Both the position numbers and the translations under genes were made by a program. Below are positions 17,656 to 25,935 of a DNA stretch of 64,000 bases, piece by piece. The notes under the pieces are model-generated. The model was given only the letters and a program-made list of their open reading frames with translations. It made no database searches and was not told where the DNA came from. The number at the start of each line of letters is the position of its first letter. The first letter of the stretch is position 1. The stretch is from Bog-473 sp963730785 (GTDB lineage: Bacteria; Actinomycetota; Acidimicrobiia; Acidimicrobiales; RAAP-2). The stretch lies in assembly GCA_963730785.1 (NCBI GenBank), contig CAVSTF010000003.1, forward strand, positions 186,001-250,000, written 5' to 3'.

Positions 17656-18404
17656 GCGATATTGCCATTGCCCGGGATGGTGACTATGTCGCAGTGGTCC
17701 GATTGTGCCGACCGCCCAACAACTTCTTCGATACCGAACTGTTGGCTGCCCTGGCTGACGCGTACGAAGAGCTGAGTTCGAATGGTTGGTGTCGGGCCAT
17801 CGTGTTGGCCTCGGAGGGTCGAAATTTCTGCGCCGGTCTGGATTTCGCCGGCAATGCCGGCCAAGACATTGCCGCGCTGTACGGCCAGGCGATCCGACTG
17901 TTCGCGGCGCCATTGCCGGTCATCGCGGCCGTGCAGGGTGCGGCAGTTGGCGGGGGTTTCGGTCTCGCGCTCTCGGCCGATTTCCGGGTGGCCACGCCCG
18001 CCAGTCGATTTAGTGCCAACTTTGCCCGCTTGGCTTTTCACCACGGCTTTGCCCTCTCAGTCACGCTGCCATTGGTGGCCGGGCCGCAGCATGCAGCTGA
18101 CCTGCTCTATACCGGACGACGCATTGGCGGCACCGAAGCCTTTGCTATTGGCGTGTGTGATGAGTTGGTGGACGAGGAAGAACTGCTGCCGGCGGCGCTG
18201 CGCCGGGCCAACGCCATTGCCGAGTCCGGTCCATTGGCCGTGCGCTCAATTCGGAGCACCCTGCGGCTAGGTCGTCTGGAGTCGGTGGAGCTGGCCCTCG
18301 CGCGCGAATGTGCCGAACAGGAGCGCCTGCGGGTGACGACCGACTTTGCCGAAGGCGTGGCGGCTACGGCAGAGCGGCGCCCGCCACACTTCACCGGTAG
18401 CTAG
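17652..18404 (+). CDS. enoyl-CoA hydratase/isomerase family protein
   Basis: Crotonase-fold enzyme of 250 residues. VVRLCRPPNNFFD marks the first strand. SEGRNFCAGLDFAG near 55-68 and VQGAAVGGGFGLALSADFRV near 96-115 form the CoA and oxyanion-hole regions. The active-site Glu pair of true hydratases is not evident in those blocks, so an isomerase or other crotonase activity is possible. It is coupled to the upstream GNAT gene by an ATGA overlap. Confidence 0.87.
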   Translation: MSDIAIARDGDYVAVVRLCRPPNNFFDTELLAALADAYEELSSNGWCRAIVLASEGRNFCAGLDFAGNAGQDIAALYGQAIRLFAAPLPVIAAVQGAAVGGGFGLALSADFRVATPASRFSANFARLAFHHGFALSVTLPLVAGPQHAADLLYTGRRIGGTEAFAIGVCDELVDEEELLPAALRRANAIAESGPLAVRSIRSTLRLGRLESVELALARECAEQERLRVTTDFAEGVAATAERRPPHFTGS

Positions 18405-18421
18405 GCCCTGGGTTTCTAGAG

Positions 18422-18946
18422 CTATCCGCCGGGCCGCATCCCGCCCTTCGGAGGGCCGCCTTGTCCCGGTTTGCCGCCGCGACTACCGGGCGGACCCGTG
18501 CCGATCATGATGGCGGTGGCTGTCACGTCCCCGCTCGATGCCTTTGTGCCCTGTACCGAGACGAACTCCCCGACCTTTAGATCGGCCGCAGTAGTGGTGC
18601 CTGACATCGTCTTGAACGTGGTGGTCGAGGTATAGGTGATCGTCTCAGTGGTGGAGCCACGGGTGGTGATGGTGATGTCGTCGCCCGAGAGCGCCGTGAT
18701 TTTCCCGCCGGTCGTGGGCCGGGCGCCCTTGCCACCGGGCGGCCGGTTGCCGTGGGTGGCTGGAGGAGTGCCGGTATGCGGGGTAGCCGCCCCAGCGGCA
18801 CCGCCGAAGGCCAACGCACCCATGAGGGCGCTGCCGCAGAGGGCGGCGTTCCTGGTCTTTGACCAGCGCCAGCGAGAGGATCGAGATGGCGTGGGGAGGG
18901 TGGCTATTGGGGTGTTGGGGTCGGTGAGTGAGGCGTCTATATCCAT
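18422..18946 (-). CDS. exported or membrane-anchored DUF5666-like protein
   Basis: A 174-residue protein with a cytoplasmic basic stretch (about 22-30) and a hydrophobic segment LCGSALMGALAFGGAAGAA that could be a signal or anchor. A small beta domain follows (KITALSGDDITITTRGST and later LKVGEFVSVQG), resembling DUF5666. The tail is rich in Gly, Pro and Lys. ATG 18946 is preferred because GGAG lies nine bases upstream; ATG 18955 has no spacing. The domain is found in many actinobacterial surface proteins with no assigned role. Confidence 0.7.
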   Translation of the reverse strand: MDIDASLTDPNTPIATLPTPSRSSRWRWSKTRNAALCGSALMGALAFGGAAGAATPHTGTPPATHGNRPPGGKGARPTTGGKITALSGDDITITTRGSTTETITYTSTTTFKTMSGTTTAADLKVGEFVSVQGTKASSGDVTATAIMIGTGPPGSRGGKPGQGGPPKGGMRPGG

Positions 18947-19131
18947 GCTGCCCATCTCCAAATGTCGTGTGCTGCGGAGCGCGGTGCTCCACTGACACAC
19001 GATGCGCCGGGGATATGTGGAAACCCTGCCGAAGGCCTGTGAGGGCCGTAGGAATGGGTGGGCACTGGAGAAGCCGGTAAAATGATCAGAACAGGGGCGA
19101 ACCACGTTCGGCTCAGATCACAGGGGGTTCC

Positions 19132-20355
19132 ATGGCACACACGGCACCGGTCACCGACTGGACGACCGACTTCGACGTTCTGGACCAGCGTTACCTGGAC
19201 GACCCTTTCAGCATTTGGGACGACCTCCGGTCAACTTGTCCCATTGCCCACACTGATCGCCGAGTCAGCAGCTGGCTGCCCACCCGCTATGACGACGTCA
19301 CCGAGATCGCTCATGACATTGAGCACTTCAGCTCGCTGCGAGTGGCCGTCATTCCTGGGCTCGAGGACGAGGAGGACGGTGTCGAGAACGAGATCGATGG
19401 TCCCGACCTCGAATACGGGCTGCCACCCATTTCCGCCGATCCACCCCTGCACACGTGGACTCGGCGGCTGCTGCTTCCGTGGTTTTCCCACCGTCGGGTC
19501 GAGAGCTACATCCCGATGACGCGAGATCTATGTAAAGGATTGCTCGACGGATTCGCGACGACAGGATCGGCCGATGCGGCGGCAGATTATGCACAGCAAA
19601 TCCCGGTTCGGGTGATCGCCCACATCCTGGGTGTCTCTAGCGAGATGTCCGACGACTTCACTTTGTGGGTGCGGGAAATTCTGGAATTCGCTGATGACCC
19701 CGAACGTCGGCAACATGGGGCGCTTGCACTTCTCGAATACTTCGTGTCCCAGGTCGAGCATCGACGCAGCCATCCTGGAGAAGACTTGCTCAGCGAATTG
19801 CTCCAGACCGAGGTCGACGGCAAGCCGCTGGAAGAGAGCATCATTTTGGGCATTGCGGCGCTCGTTCTCATCGCCGGGGTCGACACCACCTGGAGCGCCA
19901 TTGGTTCGTCCATTTGGCACCTGGCGACCCACCCTGATGACCGCAAGCGTCTGGTGGCGGAGCCCGAGCTGATGCCTACCGCAATTGAGGAGCTGCTTCG
20001 GGCCTATTCGCCGGTGACCATGGCCCGCCTCGTCACGGGTGACATTGAGTTCAAGGGCTGTCCCATGAAGGAAGGGGACAAGGTGCTCATGAACTTCCCG
20101 GGGGCCAATCGCGACCCCGACGCTTTCGAGAATCCGGACGAGGTACAACTGGATCGCGCCCACAACCGCCACGTTGCTTTTGGGTCGGGCATTCACCGGT
20201 GTGCCGGTTCGAACTTGGCCCGCATGGAACTCCAGGTGGCGTTGGAGGAATGGTTGCAGCGCATCCCGGAGTTTTCCTTGGCGGAAGGTCGTGACATTCT
20301 GTGGGCCGGCGGTCAAGTCCGTGGCCCTCGAATTCTCCCGGTGGTGTTCCCATGA
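19132..20355 (+). CDS. cytochrome P450
   Basis: Haem-thiolate monooxygenase of 407 residues. The I-helix motif AGVDTTWSAI is near 245-254, the ExxR of EELLRAYSP near 287-295, and the Cys-ligand loop FGSGIHRCAGSNLARMEL near 346-363. Its stop overlaps the ATG of a small ferredoxin (ATGA), giving a dedicated electron donor. A CYP family number cannot be assigned by eye. The following alpha/beta hydrolase may act on the hydroxylated product. Confidence 0.95.
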   Translation: MAHTAPVTDWTTDFDVLDQRYLDDPFSIWDDLRSTCPIAHTDRRVSSWLPTRYDDVTEIAHDIEHFSSLRVAVIPGLEDEEDGVENEIDGPDLEYGLPPISADPPLHTWTRRLLLPWFSHRRVESYIPMTRDLCKGLLDGFATTGSADAAADYAQQIPVRVIAHILGVSSEMSDDFTLWVREILEFADDPERRQHGALALLEYFVSQVEHRRSHPGEDLLSELLQTEVDGKPLEESIILGIAALVLIAGVDTTWSAIGSSIWHLATHPDDRKRLVAEPELMPTAIEELLRAYSPVTMARLVTGDIEFKGCPMKEGDKVLMNFPGANRDPDAFENPDEVQLDRAHNRHVAFGSGIHRCAGSNLARMELQVALEEWLQRIPEFSLAEGRDILWAGGQVRGPRILPVVFP

Positions 20356-20546
20356 AAATCAGAGTTGATTCCGACAAATGTCAGGGCCATGCCCGGTGTT
20401 ACGGCTTGGCGCCCGAGATCTTCGATGTCGACGACTACGGACAAGCGTCAGTCATCGTGGATGAAGTACCCCCGGAACTCGAGGAAAAAGCACGTTTGGC
20501 CATCGCCAACTGCCCGGAGTACGCCATCGAAGTCATCAGCGACTAA
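20352..20546 (+). CDS. P450-associated single-cluster ferredoxin
   Basis: A 64-residue ferredoxin with CQGHARC near 10-16 and CPEYA near 55-59. The middle position of the CxxCxxC motif is His rather than Cys. Such Cys-replaced ferredoxins next to P450 genes are known from mycobacteria and carry a [3Fe-4S] or an atypically ligated [4Fe-4S] cluster. Acidic composition and translational coupling to the P450 support an electron-donor role. No reductase gene is adjacent. Confidence 0.93.
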   Translation: MKIRVDSDKCQGHARCYGLAPEIFDVDDYGQASVIVDEVPPELEEKARLAIANCPEYAIEVISD

Positions 20547-20566
20547 CAGGGATTAGCGAGCAGCCG

Positions 20567-21466
20567 ATGTCGAGCACTATCGAGCGACCAGGCTGGTTCG
20601 CGAGGGCACTTGCGGTCCCCTTCACCGACGAATACGTCGAGGTCGCTGGTGCCTCTATTCACTATCTCGCCTTCGGCCAGCCCGGACGGCGGGGTCTGGT
20701 CTTCGTTCACGGTGGTGGTGCGCATGCCCACTGGTGGGCACCTCTGGCCGCCACCTTCGCTCATGAGTTCAGGGTGTTGGTGATCGACCTTTCGGGCCAT
20801 GGCGATAGTCAGCACCGGGATATCTACGACATCGAACAGTGGACCGACGAGGTGGTGGCGGTGGCCGCCGCCGGTGGCCTCAATGGCCGTCCGGTCATCA
20901 TTGGGCACAGCATGGGTGGCTTCGTCACGATCGCCACTGCCGCGCTGCATGGGCCCGATGTTGAGGGCGTCATCGTGTGCGATTCACCGGTAGCCGACAC
21001 CGATCCGGAAATCACGGCCTATCGCTTGAGGGAGGCTTTCGGCCAACCCCGCACCTATGTCGATCTCGAGGATGCGGTGCGCCACTTTCGGACCGTGCCG
21101 CCCCAGGACCACTATCTCGACTACGTCATTGACGAGGTGGCCCGACGATCACTCAAGCCGGTCGATGGTGGGTGGCAGTGGAAGTTCGACCGGGGCATTT
21201 TCGAGCAGTTCGGGGGCGGTATTCGTTCCATTGCCGCGCCGTATCTGTCCGAAGTGAACTGCCGCCTCGCGCTGCTGCGCTCCGAGTGCGGGTTGGTGAC
21301 CCCCGATATCGGTCAGTCCATGTACGAACGGTTGGGTCGGGTGACCCCAGTCATTGAAATTCCCGAGGCGGGGCACCACGCCATGCTTGATCAACCACTG
21401 CTGCTGTTGACCGCACTGCGTACCCTCCTCGCTGACTGGGATCACTCCGACCCGCACCATCGATAG
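20567..21466 (+). CDS. alpha/beta hydrolase
   Basis: Serine hydrolase of 299 residues. The oxyanion loop is HGGGAHAHWW near 49-58. The nucleophile elbow is GHSMGG near 109-114, an acid Asp lies in CDSPVADT, and the catalytic His is in EAGHHAMLD near 266-274. It starts 20 bases after the ferredoxin gene and may belong to the P450 operon. An esterase, lactonase or C-C hydrolase cannot be told apart from sequence alone. Confidence 0.88.
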   Translation: MSSTIERPGWFARALAVPFTDEYVEVAGASIHYLAFGQPGRRGLVFVHGGGAHAHWWAPLAATFAHEFRVLVIDLSGHGDSQHRDIYDIEQWTDEVVAVAAAGGLNGRPVIIGHSMGGFVTIATAALHGPDVEGVIVCDSPVADTDPEITAYRLREAFGQPRTYVDLEDAVRHFRTVPPQDHYLDYVIDEVARRSLKPVDGGWQWKFDRGIFEQFGGGIRSIAAPYLSEVNCRLALLRSECGLVTPDIGQSMYERLGRVTPVIEIPEAGHHAMLDQPLLLLTALRTLLADWDHSDPHHR

Positions 21467-21469
21467 CCC

Positions 21470-22954
21470 TTAGATGGCCACCAAGTGAGGCTGCTCGTTC
21501 GCCGCTTCCTTTGGTGTGCGAACCAGAGTGAAGGCCACCGCTGCCGCGCAGGCCAACACGATGGCGGCGAAGACAAAGGCCGTCGTGTACCCATGGACAG
21601 CGCCCGCGGCCAATGCAGCTGACGAGTGCCCGTGAGCGGCCACGTAGGTAACCGTGGCTGAGGTGGCAATGGTGTTGATCAATGCCGCACCGAGCGAACT
21701 TCCGGTCTGCTGTGTGGAGTTCACCAAAGCGCTGGCCACGCCGGCATCCTCGTCCTTGATACCGAACAGCGAAGTGCTGCTCATGGACACGAATGACAGA
21801 CCCATGCCCAGACTCACGATGACTTCAGCCGGCAGCACAATGCTGACGTAGCTGGAACCGAGGGTCAGGGTGCTGAACCAGGCCAGACCCACTGCGGCCA
21901 GACCCAGACCACCGATCATGACTGCCCTGGGTCCAAACCGGGGCAGGAAACGACTGGCCAAGGTGGCCCCGGTGATAATGCCCACCGAGAACGGCACGAA
22001 GGCGAACCCGCTCTTCATGGCCGAATAGTGCAGCGAGCCCTGGAAGTAATAGGTCAGTGAGAGAAAGGTCCCCAGCATGGCAACACCGACCAACAGCGAA
22101 CTCAAGAACGCGCCACCTCGACTGCGCTCCAAAATGATGCGCATCGGAAGCAGGGGGTGGGCCGCTTTCTGCTCAATAACCACGAATGACCCGAGAAGGA
22201 CCACCGCCACGGCAATGAAGATGAGAGTGGTCGACGACGACCAACCATCGCTACCGGCCTTGGTGAATCCGTACACCAGCGCCAGCAGCCCGCCGGTCAC
22301 CGTGATGGCGCCCGGAATGTCGTAGCCGTGTCGAACGGGGCTGCGGCTTTCGGTCACCAGGCGGGTGGCGAAAACGGCCGCGGCAATGGCAATCGGCACG
22401 TTGATGAGCAGCGTCCAACGCCATGAGGCGTACTGGGTGAGTGCGCCACCGAGGATGAGTCCAATGGCAGCGCCACCGCCGGCGATGCCGCCGTAGACGG
22501 CGAACGCACGGGCTCGCTCCTTCGCATCGGTAAAGGCGACGGTGAGCAGTGAGAGGGCCGCTGGAGCCATGACGGCAGCAAAGGCACCCTGAAGTGCCCG
22601 GGCGCTGAAGAGCATGGCCGCATTGGGAGCCAGCCCGCCCAGCGCTGACGCGCCGGCGAAGCCGATGAGGCTGATGATGAACATGCGCTTGCGACCCAGG
22701 TAGTCGGCAATGCGGCCACCAAGGAGGAGGAGGCCAGCGAAGGCCAGGGTGTAGGCGGTGAGCATCCACTGCCGATTGGCGGTGGAAATGTGCAGCGACC
22801 GCTGGGCCGAGGGCAGGGCGATGACCACCACGGAGGCGTCCAACACCACCATCAACTGGGCGACCGCAATTACGGCCAGGGCTCGAAAGCGCTTGGGATC
22901 TTGGGGCTCGGATAGTTCCAGATTGAGATCTGGCTGGTCAAGGGTGGCGGTCAT
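21470..22954 (-). CDS. MFS drug-efflux transporter (DHA2/EmrB type)
   Basis: Inner-membrane proton antiporter of 494 residues with about 14 hydrophobic helices. The motif GGRIADYLGRKR near 61-72 is the MFS motif A. LDASVVVIALP near 29-39 is the motif D1 typical of DHA2 exporters. ATG 22954 is chosen because AGGAG lies six bases upstream. The gene is divergent from a TetR regulator with palindromes between, the usual layout of a ligand-induced efflux pump. Substrates are unknown. Confidence 0.92.
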   Translation of the reverse strand: MTATLDQPDLNLELSEPQDPKRFRALAVIAVAQLMVVLDASVVVIALPSAQRSLHISTANRQWMLTAYTLAFAGLLLLGGRIADYLGRKRMFIISLIGFAGASALGGLAPNAAMLFSARALQGAFAAVMAPAALSLLTVAFTDAKERARAFAVYGGIAGGGAAIGLILGGALTQYASWRWTLLINVPIAIAAAVFATRLVTESRSPVRHGYDIPGAITVTGGLLALVYGFTKAGSDGWSSSTTLIFIAVAVVLLGSFVVIEQKAAHPLLPMRIILERSRGGAFLSSLLVGVAMLGTFLSLTYYFQGSLHYSAMKSGFAFVPFSVGIITGATLASRFLPRFGPRAVMIGGLGLAAVGLAWFSTLTLGSSYVSIVLPAEVIVSLGMGLSFVSMSSTSLFGIKDEDAGVASALVNSTQQTGSSLGAALINTIATSATVTYVAAHGHSSAALAAGAVHGYTTAFVFAAIVLACAAAVAFTLVRTPKEAANEQPHLVAI

Positions 22955-23001
22955 CGGTCTCCTGAATACGTGTCGTGTGCGGGCCAAACTCCGATTTCCA
23001 A

Positions 23002-23023
23002 CCACAAAGTTCTGGCTTTGTGG
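23002..23023. promoter_or_regulatory. inverted repeat in the MFS leader
   Basis: CCACAAAG-TTCTGG-CTTTGTGG, perfect eight-base arms with a six-base loop, 48 bases upstream of the MFS start. It could be an RNA hairpin in the MFS leader or a second protein-binding site. Confidence 0.45.
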
Positions 23024-23067
23024 CCGGAACTCACATACAATCGGAGTATTGGTTCCACTTAGACTAT

Positions 23068-23085
23068 ACGGAACTTAGGTTCCGT
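23068..23085. promoter_or_regulatory. TetR operator between MFS and its regulator
   Basis: ACGGAAC-TTAG-GTTCCGT, perfect seven-base arms with a four-base centre, 27 bases upstream of the TetR start at 23112. Additional half-sites GGTTCC (23051-23056) and GGAAC (23025-23029) flank it. Position and symmetry fit an autoregulatory TetR operator. Confidence 0.65.
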
Positions 23086-23111
23086 TTGTCAATGGGGGGA
23101 GTAGGATATTT

Positions 23112-23714
23112 GTGGTGCCGAAGCTGAAGACCTGTGATGACCCTGCCGCAGACGAGACCCGGCCCCTGCGCGCCGATGCCCTGAGGAATCGGGCCCGAGT
23201 GCTTGAAGCGGCGGAAACCGTCTTTGCCGCCGAAGGAATCTCCGTCCCCATTGACGTCATCGCCGAGAAGGCCGGCGTTGGGGTTGGCACGGTGTACCGC
23301 CACTTTCCCAACAAGGAAAAACTCTTCGAGGCCATCCTGCTGGAGCGATTCGGTGAACTCATCGCTGAGGCCCGCTGCCGGCTGCAGTCCGAAGATCCTG
23401 GAGCAGCCTTTTATGGCTTTCTTGATCACATCGTCGAAGCCAGCACTTCGAAGCGCGACTTGATTCAGGCACTCATTGGAGCGGGTATCGAACTCGACGA
23501 AGTAGTTGGTGACGTCAAGCTGGAAATGGAAGACGCCATGGGCCAACTCCTGCGTGCAGCTCAAGAGTCAGGGGCCGTTCGAAGTGACGTCTCTGAATCG
23601 CTCGTTATGTCGCTCGTCAGTGCCACTTGCATGGCTGGAGACCACCACAAGGAAGTGCCTCCGTGCGAAATGCTGGCCATCGTGTGCGACGGTTTGCGAG
23701 TGCCGACCAGCTAA
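23112..23714 (+). CDS. TetR family transcriptional regulator of the MFS pump
   Basis: Repressor of 200 residues. The helix-turn-helix spans ISVPIDVIAEKAGVGVGTVYRHFPNKEKLFEAI near 47-79. The C-terminal helical domain is followed by a short tail. Two consecutive GTG codons at 23112 and 23115 could start it; a GGGGGGAG purine run and a nearer TAGGA lie upstream. The gene is divergent from the DHA2 exporter and probably senses the exported compound. Confidence 0.9.
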   Translation: MVPKLKTCDDPAADETRPLRADALRNRARVLEAAETVFAAEGISVPIDVIAEKAGVGVGTVYRHFPNKEKLFEAILLERFGELIAEARCRLQSEDPGAAFYGFLDHIVEASTSKRDLIQALIGAGIELDEVVGDVKLEMEDAMGQLLRAAQESGAVRSDVSESLVMSLVSATCMAGDHHKEVPPCEMLAIVCDGLRVPTS

Positions 23715-23718
23715 CGGT

Positions 23719-24594
23719 TCACCCGGGGGCAGCAATCTCCTGGAGCCATGAAAGCAAGCCATCCGACGCGTCGCCTAGTTGTTGGCGTCGCTCCGCCCCC
23801 GCTGGTGAACGTAGCCACGTCACCAAATCACGAGCTCGGTCGGGGCGACCGATGAGGACAGTGATCGGAGTCACCTGGACTCGGATGGTGAAGAGAATGG
23901 CACCCGTCCGAGGCAGCCTTCGCAGCGTCTGACGCTCACTGCGGATCCACATATCCGATGGGGGCTGGTCGAAATCCTGTCCGAAAGTCGAGCGGGGAGC
24001 CCAGAGCCACAGCACAGGCCAGATGGAGAGATTCCGACGCCAGACCAACCGATCAGGCGCCAAACGATCGAAGAACGTATCGACGCGGGGTGAGAGCTCT
24101 TCGGCGTAGTGGGCCACCGGCTCGTGCACCATCTTCATCGGACGGCCCATTTTCTCGTCCAGCACCCACAGACTCGGGAAGCACAGCACCGCACCTTCCA
24201 GATGCCAGGCTCCGTCGTGTTGTACGACCAGACACAAGTCTTCCTGCACCTGTCCTCCCGCCTGAATGAGCGGGTGGTCGCCTTCGCCAAGATCACCGAC
24301 TGCCCCGGCGATCAGCTCAGCGGCCTCCATGGCGGCTGATTCGGCCCGGGATGTGCAGGCAAAGACGAGTTCGCGTTGCTCGGTAATGAGTCGTCGCCGA
24401 AGGGCAATTTCCTCCGCAGCGTGCTCGTCACCCATGAGCCACTCCGAGGCCGGCAGGGATCGCGTTCCCATGCGCAGATGCTGCTCGCCCACTGACAGGT
24501 CGATTTCATCGAGCCATGCCGGCGCTTCGTCGGTGCGGTAGCGCCTCTGATCAGGTGCGTATCTGTGAAGGAGCTCGGGTTCGGGTTGTTTCAG
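23719..24594 (-). CDS. DUF3445 haem-dependent oxidative N-demethylase-like protein
   Basis: Resembles the DUF3445 family, whose characterised members are haem-dependent N-demethylases acting on secondary amines such as dimethylamine. Visible are RMGTRSLPASEWLMGDEHAA near the N-terminus, the CFPSLWVLDEKMGRPM block and VWRRNLSIWP with RSERQTLRRLPRT, matching the family order. Length would be 291 residues. No ATG, GTG or TTG lies at a suitable place; CTG 24594 overlaps the upstream SDR stop as CTGA and gives the full domain. Shorter starts at GTG 24492 or ATG 24471 would truncate it. No reductase partner genes are adjacent. Confidence 0.72.
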   Translation of the reverse strand: MKQPEPELLHRYAPDQRRYRTDEAPAWLDEIDLSVGEQHLRMGTRSLPASEWLMGDEHAAEEIALRRRLITEQRELVFACTSRAESAAMEAAELIAGAVGDLGEGDHPLIQAGGQVQEDLCLVVQHDGAWHLEGAVLCFPSLWVLDEKMGRPMKMVHEPVAHYAEELSPRVDTFFDRLAPDRLVWRRNLSIWPVLWLWAPRSTFGQDFDQPPSDMWIRSERQTLRRLPRTGAILFTIRVQVTPITVLIGRPDRARDLVTWLRSPAGAERRQQLGDASDGLLSWLQEIAAPG

Positions 24595-25334
24595 CGTGGC
24601 GGCCGTTCCGATCTGGAGTGGGCACCATAGGAGTCGATAGGACTTTGCAGGGAGAGACCGCCGTCGCAGTCGATCACTTGGCCCGTGACCCAGCCCATCT
24701 GGTGCAGAGCGATGACGGCTTCCGCAATATCGTCGGCCTCCCCCAAGCGTTGCAGAGCCGTTCGTTGGGCGACGCTCGAAAGCCATGGGGAGTTGTCGGG
24801 CGTGCCACCCAACATGGGGGTCTTGGTCACGCCGGGACCAATGCCGTTGACCCGGATGGCATGTGGACCCCATTCGGCAGCGGCCACTTTGATGGTCATG
24901 CTGAGGGCGGCCTTGGAAGCGCAGTACGTGCCCATGTTGCGATCAACCAGGTGTGCGCTGACACTCGAGGTGGCGATGATCGATCCGGGTTGGTTGGCCT
25001 TAATCATGTGGGCCGCAATGGCCCGCATGCACAGCCAGGGTCCACGCACATTGATGCCCATGACCCGGTCCCATTCTTCAGGCGTGGTGTCGAGGAGGAG
25101 TCCTGAATGCCCCACACCGGCCGTGATGGTGACCCAGTGGGGCAGGCCGTGGGCGGCCAAAGTGTCTTCGAGCGCGGCGTCAATTTGGGAGGGCTCAGAA
25201 ATGTCGCACTCGATGTTGCCGTCGCCGACGACGTCCCAGACGGCGACTGGGATATCCATATCGTGGTAGCGCGTGACGACAGCCGCACCAATCCCTGACG
25301 CGCCTCCGATGACCAGAGCTGATGGCGAGTTCAT
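24591..25334 (-). CDS. SDR family oxidoreductase
   Basis: Short-chain dehydrogenase of 247 residues. The NAD-binding GGASGIG is near 10-16, the TAG triplet stands for NAG near 71-73, and the catalytic YCASK is near 135-139 after TSSVSA. The late VTGQVIDCDGG block is normal for the family. The gene overlaps the downstream DUF3445 frame by four bases, so the two are probably co-translated. Its start is close to, and divergent from, the VOC gene at 25474. Substrate unknown. Confidence 0.9.
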   Translation of the reverse strand: MNSPSALVIGGASGIGAAVVTRYHDMDIPVAVWDVVGDGNIECDISEPSQIDAALEDTLAAHGLPHWVTITAGVGHSGLLLDTTPEEWDRVMGINVRGPWLCMRAIAAHMIKANQPGSIIATSSVSAHLVDRNMGTYCASKAALSMTIKVAAAEWGPHAIRVNGIGPGVTKTPMLGGTPDNSPWLSSVAQRTALQRLGEADDIAEAVIALHQMGWVTGQVIDCDGGLSLQSPIDSYGAHSRSERPPR

Positions 25335-25473
25335 GACTTCCCCTTCTCACGCAGTTCGGTCAGATCGCGTAGGTCGTTACAGTCGTCACGGCACCCAAGA
25401 GGCCAAGACGAGCGGCCCGTCCAAGGTCGAACTGCAAGTCCAGAGTCTAAGCTCTTGCTCGGAGGTGGGGGCG

Positions 25474-25932
25474 TTGGCCAGGATTCATCACACGGCGATC
25501 GGCACGCGTGACGTCGAAGCCAGTTTGACCTTTTGGCGCGATGGTCTCGGTCTTGAGGTGCTGATGGACCAACGGTTCGACGGTGACTGGCCGGAATTGT
25601 TCGGGGGATCGTCGACCGAACTTCGGTCGATCTTCCTGGGCGACCCTTCGGCGTCCGAAGCAGGCGTGGTCGAGCTCGTCGTACTCGATGACATGGTGGC
25701 GCCGCCTGAATCGATAACCCCGGCCACTGGCTTCTTTCTCTTATCGCTCTTCGCCGACCTTGAGGTTGTCCTACCTCGTCTGGCCGACTTGGGAACCGGT
25801 GGTGTCCCGAAGGTCATTGAGATCCAAGGCATCAGGTTGGTGGTGGTCCACGATCCCAACGGAGTGCGGGTGGAACTCATGGACAGCCCGGCTCGGGCCA
25901 ACATCAGCCGACTCGCCAACCCCGGGGAGTAA
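25474..25932 (+). CDS. VOC family protein (glyoxalase/epimerase-like)
   Basis: A 152-residue vicinal-oxygen-chelate protein. The first beta-alpha-beta module reads ARIHHTAIGTRDVEASLTFW with a metal-ligand His, and the second ends VVVHDPNGVRVELMD with the late Glu ligand. It resembles methylmalonyl-CoA epimerase-like members, but the activity is not certain. TTG 25474 is chosen because GGAGGTGGG sits at proper distance and the fold begins here; upstream ATG 25333 would overlap the divergent SDR gene. A monooxygenase gene follows three bases later. Confidence 0.8.
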   Translation: MARIHHTAIGTRDVEASLTFWRDGLGLEVLMDQRFDGDWPELFGGSSTELRSIFLGDPSASEAGVVELVVLDDMVAPPESITPATGFFLLSLFADLEVVLPRLADLGTGGVPKVIEIQGIRLVVVHDPNGVRVELMDSPARANISRLANPGE

Positions 25933-25935
25933 CCC

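Noticed and set aside
23727..23932. Small plus-strand frames opposite the DUF3445 gene
   Set aside because: Short, without motifs, and opposite a protein with conserved family blocks.
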